A stretch of DNA of 64,000 nucleotides from Phytophthora vignae f. sp. vignae (taxonomy: Eukaryota > Oomycota > Peronosporomycetes > Peronosporales > Peronosporaceae). Below the pieces are notes generated by a model. That model was given only the letters and a program-made list of their open reading frames with translations, searched no databases and had not been told where the DNA came from. Where the stretch lies: the NCBI GenBank assembly GCA_016169955.1, contig JABJUM010000055.1, positions 124,001 through 188,000 on the forward strand, read 5' to 3'. Shown here one piece after another: positions 18,130 through 28,521 of this stretch. The stretch's first letter is position 1; the number at the start of each line of letters is the position of its first letter. The translations under genes and the position numbers were made by a program.

Positions 18130-19538
18130 TATTTGCGGTGCTTGGCACCAAGCTGGACATGTCCACGGCGGATCACCCGCAGACCGATGGTCAGACGGAG
18201 CGAGTGAATCGCGTCGTCGAGGACGTGCTCCGCAGCATTTGCGCTGAGACGCCGAAGCGTTGGAGCGCTATGCTGCCACTCGTTGAGTTTGCGTTGAACA
18301 ACGCTGTGCATGCTTCGACAGGCTACACGCCGTTCTACGTGAACAGCTTGTCCCATCCCCGCGTCCCGCTGACGCCGCCACGTGGTGGCCTCGGGCTTGG
18401 TGGGGGAGAGGAAGCCGATTTAGCTGATCGGCTAGCCGATGTCAGCCCGACTTCTGTTCGAAAACAGGTTGACGCTTTCTTGTCGAAGCGCTTGAGTGTC
18501 TTACGACACGTGCGTGACGCAATGGCGGAGAGCCAAGACAAGCAAAAGGAACATGCGGATGCTAAAGGCAGAGGCAATGTTGACAGTTATGAGGTCGGGG
18601 ACCTAGTGTTACTTAATGCTAAAAACCTACCTACACATGCAGTGTCAGCCGTCTTCAAGACGAAGTTGCGCCCGCGCTTCATCCGACCTTTCAAGGTCGT
18701 GGCCAGGAAGGGCCTTGCGTACACGCTCAATCTTCCGAAGAAGATGCGGACGCACCCCGTCTTCTACGTGGGCTTGCTCAAGCCCAACCAGGACCCGACG
18801 CAGGTGCAGATGGAGGCCCCGAGAGCGACGAGGTCGCAGGTGCGGAGGTCGCCGGCGTCGGGGACGCGACCATCAATGCAGGCATCGGCGGCGCCGCGAG
18901 CCCTGGTGGCAGAGCCAGCGTCGGAAGTGCCGCAGGCACAGGGGCCACAGGCGCAGGAGGCGCAGCGGGCGGACCCTGCATGCGGGCCAGGAGGCCAACC
19001 TGACCCTCCAACACCGCCTGCTGACGTCGAAGCTCGGAGAGCTCCTGGACGTGGCGTGCGTCGCGATCGCGATAATACTGCACCCAGCTCTCCAAGTCTC
19101 GAAGCCGGTCCCAGACCTCGCGAGGCACTTGAACCCAGCCCAAGTCTTGGGCAAGCTCATCGAGCTCCGTGGCCGTACGCGCCAGACGCGCATCAATGTC
19201 GTGGACATGGTCCCGGAGGCGAGCTGACTGCTGCTCCACCTGATGGAGCTCCCTCTGAGTCGCGAGGGCCTCCACTGCGGCCTCCACCGGCGCTGCTCGA
19301 CGAGCAAGGGAACCTTCACTACCATGTGGAGCGCCTGCTGGCGAAGCGGCGGTGCCGGGGTCAAAACCAGTATCTGGTGAAATGGCGAGGGTACCCACAC
19401 TCTGAGAACTCATGGGAGTTTAAGGTGCCCATCCGCCAAGACTGCCCAGACGTCGTGGACGCTTTTGATCAGCTTGATCACCAGCGCCCCGAGGGCTCAA
19501 GGCCGGCACGCCGGCCGTCCCGCGCTTCCCGGCAATAG
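18130..19538 (+). pseudogene. Element I pol tail: integrase C-half and chromodomain (5' cut by element A)
   Basis: Opens at the A LTR boundary with FAVLGTKLDMSTADHPQTDG, the part of the integrase core holding the catalytic Glu (QTERVN). It continues through the integrase C-terminus (LRPRFIRPFKVVARKG, THPVFYVGLLKPN), a 170-codon Pro/Ala/Arg-rich linker and a chromodomain (EQGNLHYHVERLLAKRR, QYLVKWRGYPHSENSWE), ending at TAG 19536. The lineage is closer to H (58850-63983) than to A. The linker is compositionally what one expects of a frame opposite a real coding strand; see the antisense ORF entry. The 5' part of the element is absent because A inserted here. Confidence 0.85.
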
Positions 19539-20085
19539 GCTGGGGAGCTGCTGGGTCAGCCACATTGCTCCGGGGCTGGCCCTGAGCCACAGCGCTCACC
19601 CCCTCGCGGGAAGGAGCGACTGGAGTGCTCAAAGGAGCGAAGCGCTAGAATGGGTCTGCGGCTGAGCGTTAGCCGAGAGGCTGCGTTTGGCTCGGATCTT
19701 CGCAAAGTCGAAGCGGAGCCTGCGTTCGACACGAACATCCACTTCGCTGAAGCTAGCTCGGAGAGCGTCCATCGCGCTGAGCTTTTTCTTCTTCTCGGCC
19801 CAGAGCTCGAATTGAGCCTCGTACTCGGTCGAGTCTTCGCTCGGGCTGAGCACCACCGGGTACGTCCGCATGGCGGGCACAGACGTCCCCTTGGCTTGCA
19901 GCCGCAACCGCTCGCGGTACTCAGAGACAGTCGTGGACTGTGGGGTCAAGAGTCGCTCTCGCAGAGACGTACGCAGAGCGATCTCCTCCGGATTACGGGC
20001 CGCAGGCCCAATGACGTGCTGGGCCAGCGACTGCTGGAACGCCTGACGGCACGCCTCCGCGGGATCGCGAGGTCGACATGTTGAT
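18778..20085 (-). pseudogene. Element I antisense ORF, coiled-coil, broken
   Basis: Two open minus-strand segments. The upstream one (about 20085 to 19629) reads DPAEACRQAFQQSLAQHVIG, then SEYRERLRLQAKG and FELWAEKKKKLSAMDALRAS, stopping at TGA 19629. The second (19413-18778, other frame) is a clear coiled coil (LHQVEQQSARLRDHVHDIDA, then LRDLESWVQYYRDRDARH and LSELRRQQAVLEGQVGLLAR). It runs opposite the integrase-chromodomain linker and the start of the chromodomain. It occupies the same place as the antisense ORFs of A, E, F and H, so I take both as remains of one gene; a direct link across 19413-19629 is not proven. Confidence 0.5.
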
Positions 20086-20100
20086 CATATGCAGCGGGGC

Positions 20101-20462
20101 TGCCGTAGCTTTAGCGTAAGAGGAAGACGTAACAGACTCACAGAGTCTCAGCGTAAGAAAGCCCGTTCTAATACCAGAACGCACGAGTCCGTACTCCCTA
20201 CGGACTCCAAGAGTCAACCCTTAACTCTTTACTGTGAATCTCAAACTGAATGTATTTCTCCTTATCGCGGCAGAGCCGCCTTTGGTGTAAATGTATCTCG
20301 TTCACTATCTAGCATAGTGAACCCTAGTCATATGCATAATCTGTGGCTCTGAAGCCATGTACTGATTCTCCTACTGAAATAGGTTAGACAGTGTGCACCA
20401 CACAAGCCTGTGTGTCCCACACTCCGTAACCCTTCGGGTAACTCTCGTGTAACCCCGTTACA
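20101..20462 (-). repeat. LTR-like block (about 362 bp), probable 3' LTR of element J
   Basis: TG...CA ends on either strand. Read on minus it starts TGTAACGGGGTTACACGAG, nearly the start of the G/H LTRs, and is preceded by a G-rich tract (complement of 20463-20479), so minus is preferred. It contains perfect hairpins such as GAGTCCGTA/TACGGACTC (near 20184) and GTTCACTAT/ATAGTGAAC (near 20300). A plus reading, as 3' LTR of I, cannot be excluded. Confidence 0.5.
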
Positions 20463-21364
20463 CCCTCCCCCACCAAACCGTGGACACGGGTGTTCACGCT
20501 TAACGGTAAACGACCGGGTCTTGTTCCGTCAAGCCGCCTTCTCAAACGAGTCAATCCACATCGTGTGGACTTCTCTGAGAACTTCTCGGCGCGACGCGCC
20601 CTCACATGACTTCAAGTCATAAAGCGTTTTGGTCGTTCGACCGCAGAAGTCTCTCGCGAGATCCGCCTCGGAGCCTCGCTCCTCTCGCGCTTCGGCACCT
20701 CGTGCCCGCGAACTCCCAAACTCCCCAGCGCAGGTGCGCGCACCGACCGCGCCTCCCAGGCTCTCGGTCTCCCAGTACTTTGCGGCGCAACGCCTCAAGC
20801 AACGCTCGCAGCGAGCACAGCCCAGCTCCCCTCGAGCACTAGTCCATCAGGCCATGGACCTTAAAGATCTCTTCGGAGATGAGGAGGAGGGCGAGGTGGA
20901 TTACAGAGAGTCCGATGCCGGCTCTCCGAGCCACGAGGGTGAGGCGGAAGCCGTACTCGGCGGTGCTGGGGTGCAGCAAAGGCCGCAGCTCGGGGCGCTG
21001 GGAGCGCGCGGGGGCCATCTGCGCCGCCACCTGCTCGGACTGAGCTTCGTCCAACGGGTTGGAGATGACGGGGCCCAAGGGCTCTTCCCCCACACGGGGC
21101 GGCGAGTAACGTGGCTCTGCGAGTTCGCGGAGGCCGGAGGGGCGTTCGGGGAACGGATTCGGAGTGCGCAGCGGTGGCCGCGGCTCCTCCCTCGACGGCG
21201 CAGCGCGCTCAGTAGGGAGATGGCTCGACGAGCGCGCAGGAGACGTACGCGCGCGGCGCTCTGGATCGCGGGAGCTCGACGAGCCAACTGTGGTCGACGT
21301 GCCGCCTTCGCGTTGTGCCGACGGCGTGGGCGAAGCGTCGCGGCGGTTCGGGGAGCATTGTGGG
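20463..21364 (+). other. Hairpin-rich region, possible antisense ORF fragment of element J
   Basis: Follows the LTR-like block as the H antisense ORF follows its LTR. A plus frame from 20851 reads MDLKDLFGDEEEGEVDYRES, an acidic start resembling H (VDYEEGDVEMEEGE), but it degenerates to Arg/Ala-rich sequence after about 20960. From there a minus frame (EEPLGPVISNPLDEAQSEQV) looks as plausible. Short perfect hairpins (TCCACA/TGTGGA, GCTCGC/GCGAGC) are frequent. No confident gene. Confidence 0.3.
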
Positions 21365-23434
21365 GACGTTGAGGAATGACGGCTACGTTCGGCTCAACTC
21401 GGCCCGATACGAAGACTGGCAGAAGCTTGTCTATGAGGGCAGCCGCGATGAAGTTGTCTTTGCGCGCGAGTGCGAGGCGTATCGAAGTGGCTGGCCGCGC
21501 AACCGCCGGCTGTGGATCGGCCAACCTACGCTTCGCCAACTGGGGTGATGGTCCGGCCAGTCGACAACTCGCCCGACCGACGGCTCAGGTTGAGTTGCGC
21601 CGAACGATGGGAACGCGAGCTCGCGAAGCGTGAAGAGAGGGAGCAACTCGCTGCCGACGGCTCACCAGTGGGTGATGATCCGGCAGCGCTCTCTCCCCGA
21701 CCTGTGGAGTTTGACCACGCGCGAGCCGTGGAGCTTGAGCACACGCGAGCCGAAGTCTCGTCTGAGGTGATCGAGGAGTCCGTCCTCCGAGACGAGCCTG
21801 ACGGGCCCAGCGATGCGGAAGTGTGCTCAGAATCTAACCTGGACCCGGATGACCCGCGAGGAAGTGATGACAACAGTGGAGATGACGATGAACCGGACCT
21901 CTCGTACCAGAGTGAAGACTCGGCTGGAGACGACGACCCGATGCTGGTGCTGGAGCGCACCTACGTCTCGGTGGCGACCACGCTGACGGCTGAAGGGGGT
22001 GAAAGTGACGCGAAGGACGTCGTGTCCGAGCACCAGTCGAACGACATAAACCTGGAAGATTACGCTCACGAACTAGCCTTCCTGCCCGATCTGACCGAAG
22101 CCTCGGTTACGGAGTTGGACTACTCGGCTGCGAACGTGCGGCAACCGGACCTGAGTTGCGGCCGACAAGACCGCGTGGTGAAGGTGCTCCGGAAGCATGA
22201 GCAGATTCTGATCTCCAGTGGCAATGCGTTACCACCGCCAGCATATGGTGTGGTGTGTGACATCGATGTGCAAGGACATGCGCCTATCAAGCAGAGGGCT
22301 CGGCGGATACCCCTCCGACACCTCAAGCAGCTCTACGAATTGCTCCGGGGGCTGCTGAAGGCAGGGCTGATCGCGTTCTCGAGCAGTCCGTGGTCATCAC
22401 CGATCGTCATTGTGCTGAAGAAGAATGGCATCGACATCAGGCTGTGCATCGATTACAAGATGGTGAACGCCGTCACCGCAATCATGGAGTATGCGATGCC
22501 TCTGGTCAACGACTTGCTCACCGACCTAGAGAAGTATCTGTGGTACTGCTCACTCGACGCTGCGAGTGGATTTTGGGCTATCATGATGACGCAGAGAGCT
22601 CGTCAGATCTCTGCGTTTGTGTGCGCTTTGGGTCACTTCGAGTGGCTCCGAATGCCCTTTCGGCTCAAGAATGCGCCCATGATATATCAGAGGATGCTCG
22701 ACAACGCTCTGTGGGGTTTCGTGCAGCCGAAGGGCGGATGGAAGCACTACGTGACGCTGATGGAACAAGCTGAATCGCGTGATCATGAAGCGACTCAAGA
22801 GCGGACCACACAGTCAGCCGAACCGAGGTCTCGTATGGAGCCTTCGCCTACCAAGTTTGAGGCAGGACTCGGCTCCGGTGGCGCTGGAAACGCGGTGTCT
22901 GAACTGATTAACAGTCCCGTGGCCGACATGTTCGTGAATGGAGAGCCCGATGAGTGATCGTTGGTACCCGTGTTCGAGCGACGATGCCCCTTCCGAATCA
23001 AAAAGAAGGTGGACGAATACGCGTATGAGCTAGCCCTACCGGACCGAAGCGGTTACAGGTTCTACCCTGTCGTACATGTGTCGCGACTGAAGGCTGTAAA
23101 TGAGTTCGGTGACCGGCCGAAGACTCGACTTGATGCTGACGTTACGGATGAGACGAGACTGGACTTCGATGAAGAGCTTCTACCCGAAGACAGCTTCGAA
23201 CCTGACCACCTTGCTGGCGAGTACGAGGTCGAGGCCATTTTGGACGACCGGATGCCGCTCTCGACGAGCACTGAGCGTGCTGCCAGAGAGTTCAAGGTGA
23301 AGTGGGTTGGTTACGACGAGCCTACGTGGGAGCCCGCGTCCAACTTGTCGTGCGGTGGACTGCTGTACGACTACTTGCGCGCGAAGCGCAGCGACAGCCG
23401 GTTGCAGATGGTCCAAGTCGCAGACGAGGACTAG
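21365..23434 (+). pseudogene. Element E pol remnant: RT start and chromodomain, large internal deletion
   Basis: Starts at GYVRLNSARYEDWQKLVYEG, homologous to the post-protease region of A (GYVSIGSRRYMEWQNLAFQ). The frame changes near 21475, then is open to 22957: acidic spacer and the fingers and palm of RT (IRLCIDYKMVN, LDAASGFWAI) to about WGFVQPKGG. The YxDD active site, both RNase H domains and the integrase core are gone. A TGA at 22955 is followed in the same frame by the integrase C-terminal RIKKKVDEYAYELALPDRSG and a chromodomain (EYEVEAIL, FKVKWVGYDEPTWEP), ending at TAG 23432. Cannot encode an active enzyme. Confidence 0.85.
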
Positions 23435-23712
23435 ACGCGACTGGCGCAATGTGATGAACTGCCGGCGGGGCGATGCCGCCCGCCTAAGCAGACGAAAAGA
23501 ACTACTGCACCAACATTACTGCATGTTTGCATATTGCATGTATTTTCGAGTGGATTTATCAAGTTGCTCAAGTGGAGAGATGGAGATTTCGTGTGAAAGT
23601 GATTGAATTGGAGATTAATTAGGCCTTCAGACTGGAATTACGCTAAACTACGACGAAGAACCCGGACCAGTCTGGGCAGAGAAGACAAAACGAAGACTTA
23701 GCAGCAGGAGCC

Positions 23713-25001
23713 TCACGGCTTCGAAGCAGATTCAGCGTGAGCGAGTGCTTGCAGACGGCCGGACCCTTTAGCCGGACGCTCGAACTCAGCCGAAGACTCC
23801 TCCACCGCACCTTGGATGACTTGAGCTTCTGCACCGTCGGACTCCGAGTCCGCTTCGGTGTGAGCCGCAGCTGAACCTTGGTAGCTGGGCCGATGCCGAG
23901 CGGCGTCTGCAGTCGAGCGCGGTGGAACCGTGTCTTCACTGGTATCTTCCATGATGACATCTTCCTCCTCTTCCTCAACGTCGTCTGCCCCCTCGTTGCC
24001 CGACATCTCTTGGTCCGCATCTTCAGCAACCGAGCCTTCTGGAGCGCGCTTCTCTTCGAGGTCTTGCTCCTGATCCTCCGTGCCCGCGTCTTCACCGGTA
24101 ACCGCTGCTTCAGCTTGAGCACCCGGTGGACTGTGGTAGTCCGTGAACTCCCGAACCCAAGGTGCCTTCACATCCTGCGGATCCAGCGAAGAGTCGACCA
24201 CGACTTCAGACGCGACTTCTTGCAGAGTGAAACCGCGAGGCACGAACACAGGGGCTTCAGGGTTGCAGGGCGCGAACAGTGTGTTGTAGGGGTGCAGCGA
24301 AGGGACGTCGATCCAACAGTTGCGCCAAGGCTCGTGAGCGTCCACCTCCGCAACCTCGCGGACCCAATCGGTCGTGGCGGGGATCCATGAGAGAGTGTCG
24401 AGAGAATAATACAGCGCCGTATGCTCGAGCAGAGCCTCCGAGGTGTAGCCGACGTCTCCAACCGAATCCGGAAGAAGCTGGGACCACCAACGCTTGATGT
24501 GGACGCGGAGTCGATCCGCACGCCCGCTTCGCTCCTTGGAGTACTGGCGCCACTCGTTCCGAACGGCGACGAACACTGGATGAGTCTTGCCGAGCCTTCG
24601 ACCAAGACGCTGAAGCCAACGATCAACAGCAGCAGGAGAGACCCAGTGACCACGTTCGTAAAGTGCGAAACCGAGGTCAGAGTTCTCGGTCGACCCGAAC
24701 GCACGGCTGCAGAACTGTCGCCAGAGCTTGACCAGTAGTTCCTCACCACTTGCGCGAATCGAGATGGCAACGTCGGGCATGTAGTCCGAAGCGTCGAACA
24801 GACACGGCCACTCAGGGAGCTGCGCCAAGAACTCCTGGTACGGGTGGCTTGGGTTCGTCCAGTCTGCGAACGCCTTGATGCCGTCAACCGAGCACTCGAT
24901 CAGAGCACTGTGCGGTACAGGAGGCACGGACCGAGACTCCAGTATCTTGTTCCAGCAGAGCTCTGCCCCTGGAGACGAAAACGGGACCGAGAGGAGCGTG
25001 C
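23713..25001 (-). pseudogene. Element E antisense ORF, C-terminal part (cut by element B)
   Basis: Continues the frame broken off at 35607. The globular region starts near LCWNKILES, with DGIKAFADWTNPSHPYQEFL (F has AGIKAFADVYNPDHPAQRLL), then GFALYERGHWV (F: VALFEPCHWV), TLSWIPATTDW and HEPWRNCWIDVPSLHPYNTL (F: SEPWRAWWWTDPVAHPYNTC). It is followed by an acidic tail (DDVEEEEEDVIMEDTSEDT) and ends SASKP. This is the conserved C-terminal domain of the antisense family. 278 bp of apparently empty DNA separate it from the chromodomain stop at 23434. Confidence 0.8.
24998..25001. repeat. Target-site duplication of element B, left
   Basis: GTGC before the 5' LTR, matching 35603-35606. Confidence 0.85.
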
Positions 25002-26105
25002 TGTGGAGAAGCACCGAATAAGAAATCCTTCTCGAACGGAAAGTGTTCTCCGAGAAAGGCGGCAGGGCCGATCGACAGGAGTAGATCGACAATCGATCAA
25101 CGATCGAGGGACAGGCCGCACAGATCAGACTGGGGATGAGGATCAGTGAGAGATCCTGAACGATCAAGTGACGCCGGCGCGTCGGGCACGACATATGCGG
25201 AGGTGGATCACGTTCTATCGATCCCTGACGGATGTCCAAGATCGGCGTAGACGCAAGCCCCTACCGGAAGTAAGCACCGGTGATCCGGAACGGCCAAGGA
25301 CGGAATTAGGCAGATTGATGGCGAGCGACAATGCGCTCAAGTCCTCGATCGAGATCGCAGATCGAGATCGCCGATCGGCCATGATGGGAAGCACAAGAAG
25401 AGCGAAGATAGGACAGGAATCCAGTTGTTGTTTAGTTGTAGGATGGTAGACAAGATGGTAGCAGTAGAGAGAGAGGCCAACTAAACATAAATCAGAAGAG
25501 CTTTTGCACAGAAGACCACAAGTCCCCTCAAGTCACCAAGTCCCAGGAACTGCATTGGCCTCGGCAAGTGTCGACACCTTGGGTAGTGAACTAGCGGTAC
25601 GGTTAAGACTGGATTAATACATTGGCCAGCTTGACCTGCTCTAGCGATCTATCTCTTGTGTGCAAGTCCTCGATCGACCGGATACAGCTTGGCCGGCGAT
25701 CGTTCTCCTCTCGATCAACCTCGATCCCGCTATAGGAAGCGGCAAGCAACTCAAGGAAGGAAGGAACACACCCGGAAAGGCAACTACAGGCCTTGGATCG
25801 ACTCCAGGCCGACCGATCGCAGCGAATAACCCTCGATCGGAGCGTATACTCGGACGCAGAGCGAAGATTCCCGCGCTGCTCCACAAACTATCCTCGCGTC
25901 ACGCCAAGACACTCGATCTTCACCAAGTGCTGCATCCTCGGAGCCCCGAGAGAGCAGATCCAGCCCGCCGACGGGTACACAAGGTGAGAACAAGTTCAGC
26001 CGATCACGGATCGTTGGGGGACCCCCTCCGTTAGTCGGTGTCTGGGCGCTGGTGGGAAGCTCGATCAAGCCTTAACCAGATTTTGGCTGATCCCGCTACA
26101 CCACA
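25002..26105 (+). repeat. 5' LTR of element B (1104 bp)
   Basis: TGTGGAGAAGC to CTACACCACA; the next base is the A of the gag ATG. Confidence 0.95.
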
Positions 26106-28478
26106 ATGGTGCGCGTGCCCGGATCTCTTGGGGACTCCGGATTTCACCGTGAGTCCGCAGAAGATGCGCAAGTGAAGAAAGAACCAGGGGAAGAGGCGTC
26201 GTCGGATATCGGATCGACGGAGACGCTGCTGAACAAGACGAAATCCGCGGATCGACAGAGTGCTCGGAGGACTTCTGTCGACGGAATCGAGGGCGATCTG
26301 GAGACAGATCTAGAAGACAAACCTCAACATCCTCCCCAGGTCCCTTCGGGGACCCCGGTGGATCTCGGTGCGAACCGAGATTCACTAACAAAACAAACCA
26401 AAGCTGGATCGGACCGATATGCATTCGCAGACTCGCCGATCAGGCTCGATCCCGACTACCTGGACGCGATCGTAGACAAGGCCCAGATCGCGCGGAGGAA
26501 GCTGAGAGCGCCTGGCTTGGACGACGAAGATCCCGGATCGCTGGCGCCCGACTGGTCTGAGGCGGACTTGGAACGTCAGTATCACCTGAAGGAGCTGCGG
26601 GACTTCTTGCGTCAAGACCCTGTCATGGTGATCGTGCGGCCGAAGCAGATCGGCGACCCGAAGGGCCCGATCTCGGCCCCCCGCGCGACGGACAACAAGT
26701 TGTCGGCGGTGAAGAACCTGCTCGGACTGCTGAAGGAAGCCGGCTTCGTAGCTGGCGCCTTCGAGGCGAATGATCTCTTCGATCTAGATCTGGACGTGAT
26801 CCAGACGGCGATCCAGACATTGGTCGACAAGCTGAGACCTCTGGTCGACGTGATCGCGGACCGTCCGGACCCGAAGGCGCCAGATCTTGCGTCGCCAGCA
26901 CCTGTGTCGTCACCGCGGGTGGAATCTACAGGGTACCGATCGTCATCTCCCTACGTCTCGGCAGCCGAACATGTATCGGATACGTCGTCTGAGCCTCAGC
27001 GTATGTCTCTGGGTCCTTCCGGATCGGCGATGTGGGAGGCCCGATCGCGTAGTCAACGCCAAGAACGCACGCGATCAGGATCTCGGAAGCAGAAACCCAA
27101 GTCGGCCGATCGCACCACCAGTGCTACCGGATCGGATGAGTCGAACGGCAGATTGGAGTCCTACTTTCAGGCTGCGATGGCCAGATTCTTGAGCGAACAA
27201 CAGGCCGCGGTGGCGACGCCCGCTCCAGCGGTCGACGATAATGTGGGATCACGAGACGTGGAGATGGAATCAGCCGGATCACCAGATCAAGACGGCTCGC
27301 AGTGGGAATACGACCCGGACGACATCGATCTACCGAGTTCGGCCCCTGCGGTGGTGGCTACCGCTGCCTCGGGATCCGCTGGGTCCTCCCTGATCCAACG
27401 TGTGCGGATCTCAGCAATGTCCGATCTGAAGGAATTCAGCGGCAAGGATCAGGACGAAGATCGCGCCCGATCGTGGATCAGCAAGGTGAAATCGGCCTTC
27501 ATGCGCGATCAAGCTGCGGATGACGAGAAGTGCCTGGCTTTTGCAGATCTGCTGACAGGACCGGCGAAGAACTGGTATCGCCAGCTGGGCCGATCGACAC
27601 GGAACAAGTGGAGCGATCTGCTCCGGAGTTTCCAGATCCAGTATTGTGGCCTAGGAGTGTCAGTGGCTTGGCAGTACTATCACTCTCGCAAACGACCGGA
27701 TGAATCGCCGCTGGATTACCTCTATCGACTGAATGTGGCGGCTCTGCGTGCGAGATTGAAGATCAAGGATGGAGATTCCAAGGCCCGTCGAGAACATGTC
27801 GAACATTTTATTGAGACCTTGGGCGATCATGAACTGGCCGATCAGCTAACCCTACTTCGGCTTGCGGACGCGGATGATCTGGAGGAAGTCCTACGCGCTC
27901 GAGAACGCGCGAAGAGCAGACAGAAACGATCTGCCTTCGGATCGAAGTATCGCCAGAAGGTTCCGACCTCAGCACCAGCAGCTGCGACCAAGCGGGCGGT
28001 GCGTGCAGTTCAGATCGCGAACCAGGAGTCTGGATCAGACACCGGATCGGACGGATCGGACTCGGAAGGTGACCTACGTCGCGTCTACCTAGCGTCGGCT
28101 GAGGACAAGTCTCGCCACACTGGGGGCGACACGACGAAGCAGGATCGAAGCACCCAAGCGCCGATCGTCCATGACTCACCTCGATCAGACCCAAGATCGC
28201 GATCGGCGCCGGATGGATCGGACCGATCAAGCCGCTGCTCACACTGTGGATCGCGGAAGCACACGGATCTGGATTGCTGGAGACGTTTGACGTGCGAGAA
28301 GTGTGGAAAGCGAGGACATCCGGCGGATCGTTGCCTGTTCGTATGCCGCGGATGCGGCGAGCTGCATGAGATGGGCAAGTGTCCGATGGAGGAATTCTAC
28401 AATCAGATCCGTCAATGGTTCAACCCGGTGAAGCACGCAGGCATGTTGCCCGCGATCGCCGAGAAGATGTTAAACTAG
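26106..28478 (+). CDS. Gag of element B, intact (790 aa)
   Basis: The only full-length gag of this family here, and the reference for the broken copies. Residues 1-200 are acidic and charged with few hydrophobic stretches (MVRVPGSLGDSGFHRESAED at the start). Residues 200-235 are a predicted helix (LSAVKNLLGLLKEAGFVAGA). A Ser/Arg-rich region follows, then a capsid-like core at about 435-620 (SDLKEFSGKDQDEDRARSWI, TGPAKNWYRQLGRS). Cysteine knuckles are CSHCGSRKHTDLDC, CEKCGKRGHPADRC and CRGCGELHEMGKC at about 725-770. It is longer than typical Ty3 Gag (around 300-500 aa). The ATG coincides with the PBS; the next in-frame Met is some 175 codons downstream, and the reading frame upstream of it is conserved in A and C, so I accept this start. 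Acts in particle assembly and RNA packaging. Confidence 0.9.
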   Translation: MVRVPGSLGDSGFHRESAEDAQVKKEPGEEASSDIGSTETLLNKTKSADRQSARRTSVDGIEGDLETDLEDKPQHPPQVPSGTPVDLGANRDSLTKQTKAGSDRYAFADSPIRLDPDYLDAIVDKAQIARRKLRAPGLDDEDPGSLAPDWSEADLERQYHLKELRDFLRQDPVMVIVRPKQIGDPKGPISAPRATDNKLSAVKNLLGLLKEAGFVAGAFEANDLFDLDLDVIQTAIQTLVDKLRPLVDVIADRPDPKAPDLASPAPVSSPRVESTGYRSSSPYVSAAEHVSDTSSEPQRMSLGPSGSAMWEARSRSQRQERTRSGSRKQKPKSADRTTSATGSDESNGRLESYFQAAMARFLSEQQAAVATPAPAVDDNVGSRDVEMESAGSPDQDGSQWEYDPDDIDLPSSAPAVVATAASGSAGSSLIQRVRISAMSDLKEFSGKDQDEDRARSWISKVKSAFMRDQAADDEKCLAFADLLTGPAKNWYRQLGRSTRNKWSDLLRSFQIQYCGLGVSVAWQYYHSRKRPDESPLDYLYRLNVAALRARLKIKDGDSKARREHVEHFIETLGDHELADQLTLLRLADADDLEEVLRARERAKSRQKRSAFGSKYRQKVPTSAPAAATKRAVRAVQIANQESGSDTGSDGSDSEGDLRRVYLASAEDKSRHTGGDTTKQDRSTQAPIVHDSPRSDPRSRSAPDGSDRSSRCSHCGSRKHTDLDCWRRLTCEKCGKRGHPADRCLFVCRGCGELHEMGKCPMEEFYNQIRQWFNPVKHAGMLPAIAEKMLN
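26107..26124 (+). promoter_or_regulatory. tRNA primer-binding site of element B
   Basis: TGGTGCGCGTGCCCGGAT, one base after the LTR and overlapping the gag ATG, as in A and C. Confidence 0.7.
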
Positions 28479-28521
28479 GACGCTCGCCGGGTTGGAATCC
28501 GGTACGAGCCGAGCGTTCTAG
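28469..28521 (+). promoter_or_regulatory. Gag-pol -1 frameshift signal of element B
   Basis: GTTAAAC (28469-28475), TAG gag stop, then the same 12-bp stem as at 8068-8114. Intact gag and the pol frame meet here exactly as in A. Confidence 0.75.

Noticed and set aside
18616..19227. 203-codon plus ORF opposite the I antisense coiled coil
   Set aside because: Arg/Cys-rich shadow frame within the integrase-chromodomain linker; no motif.
20901..21539. 212-codon minus ORF over the J/E junction
   Set aside because: Extremely Arg/Ala/Pro-rich, spans a junction between two elements, typical of a shadow frame.
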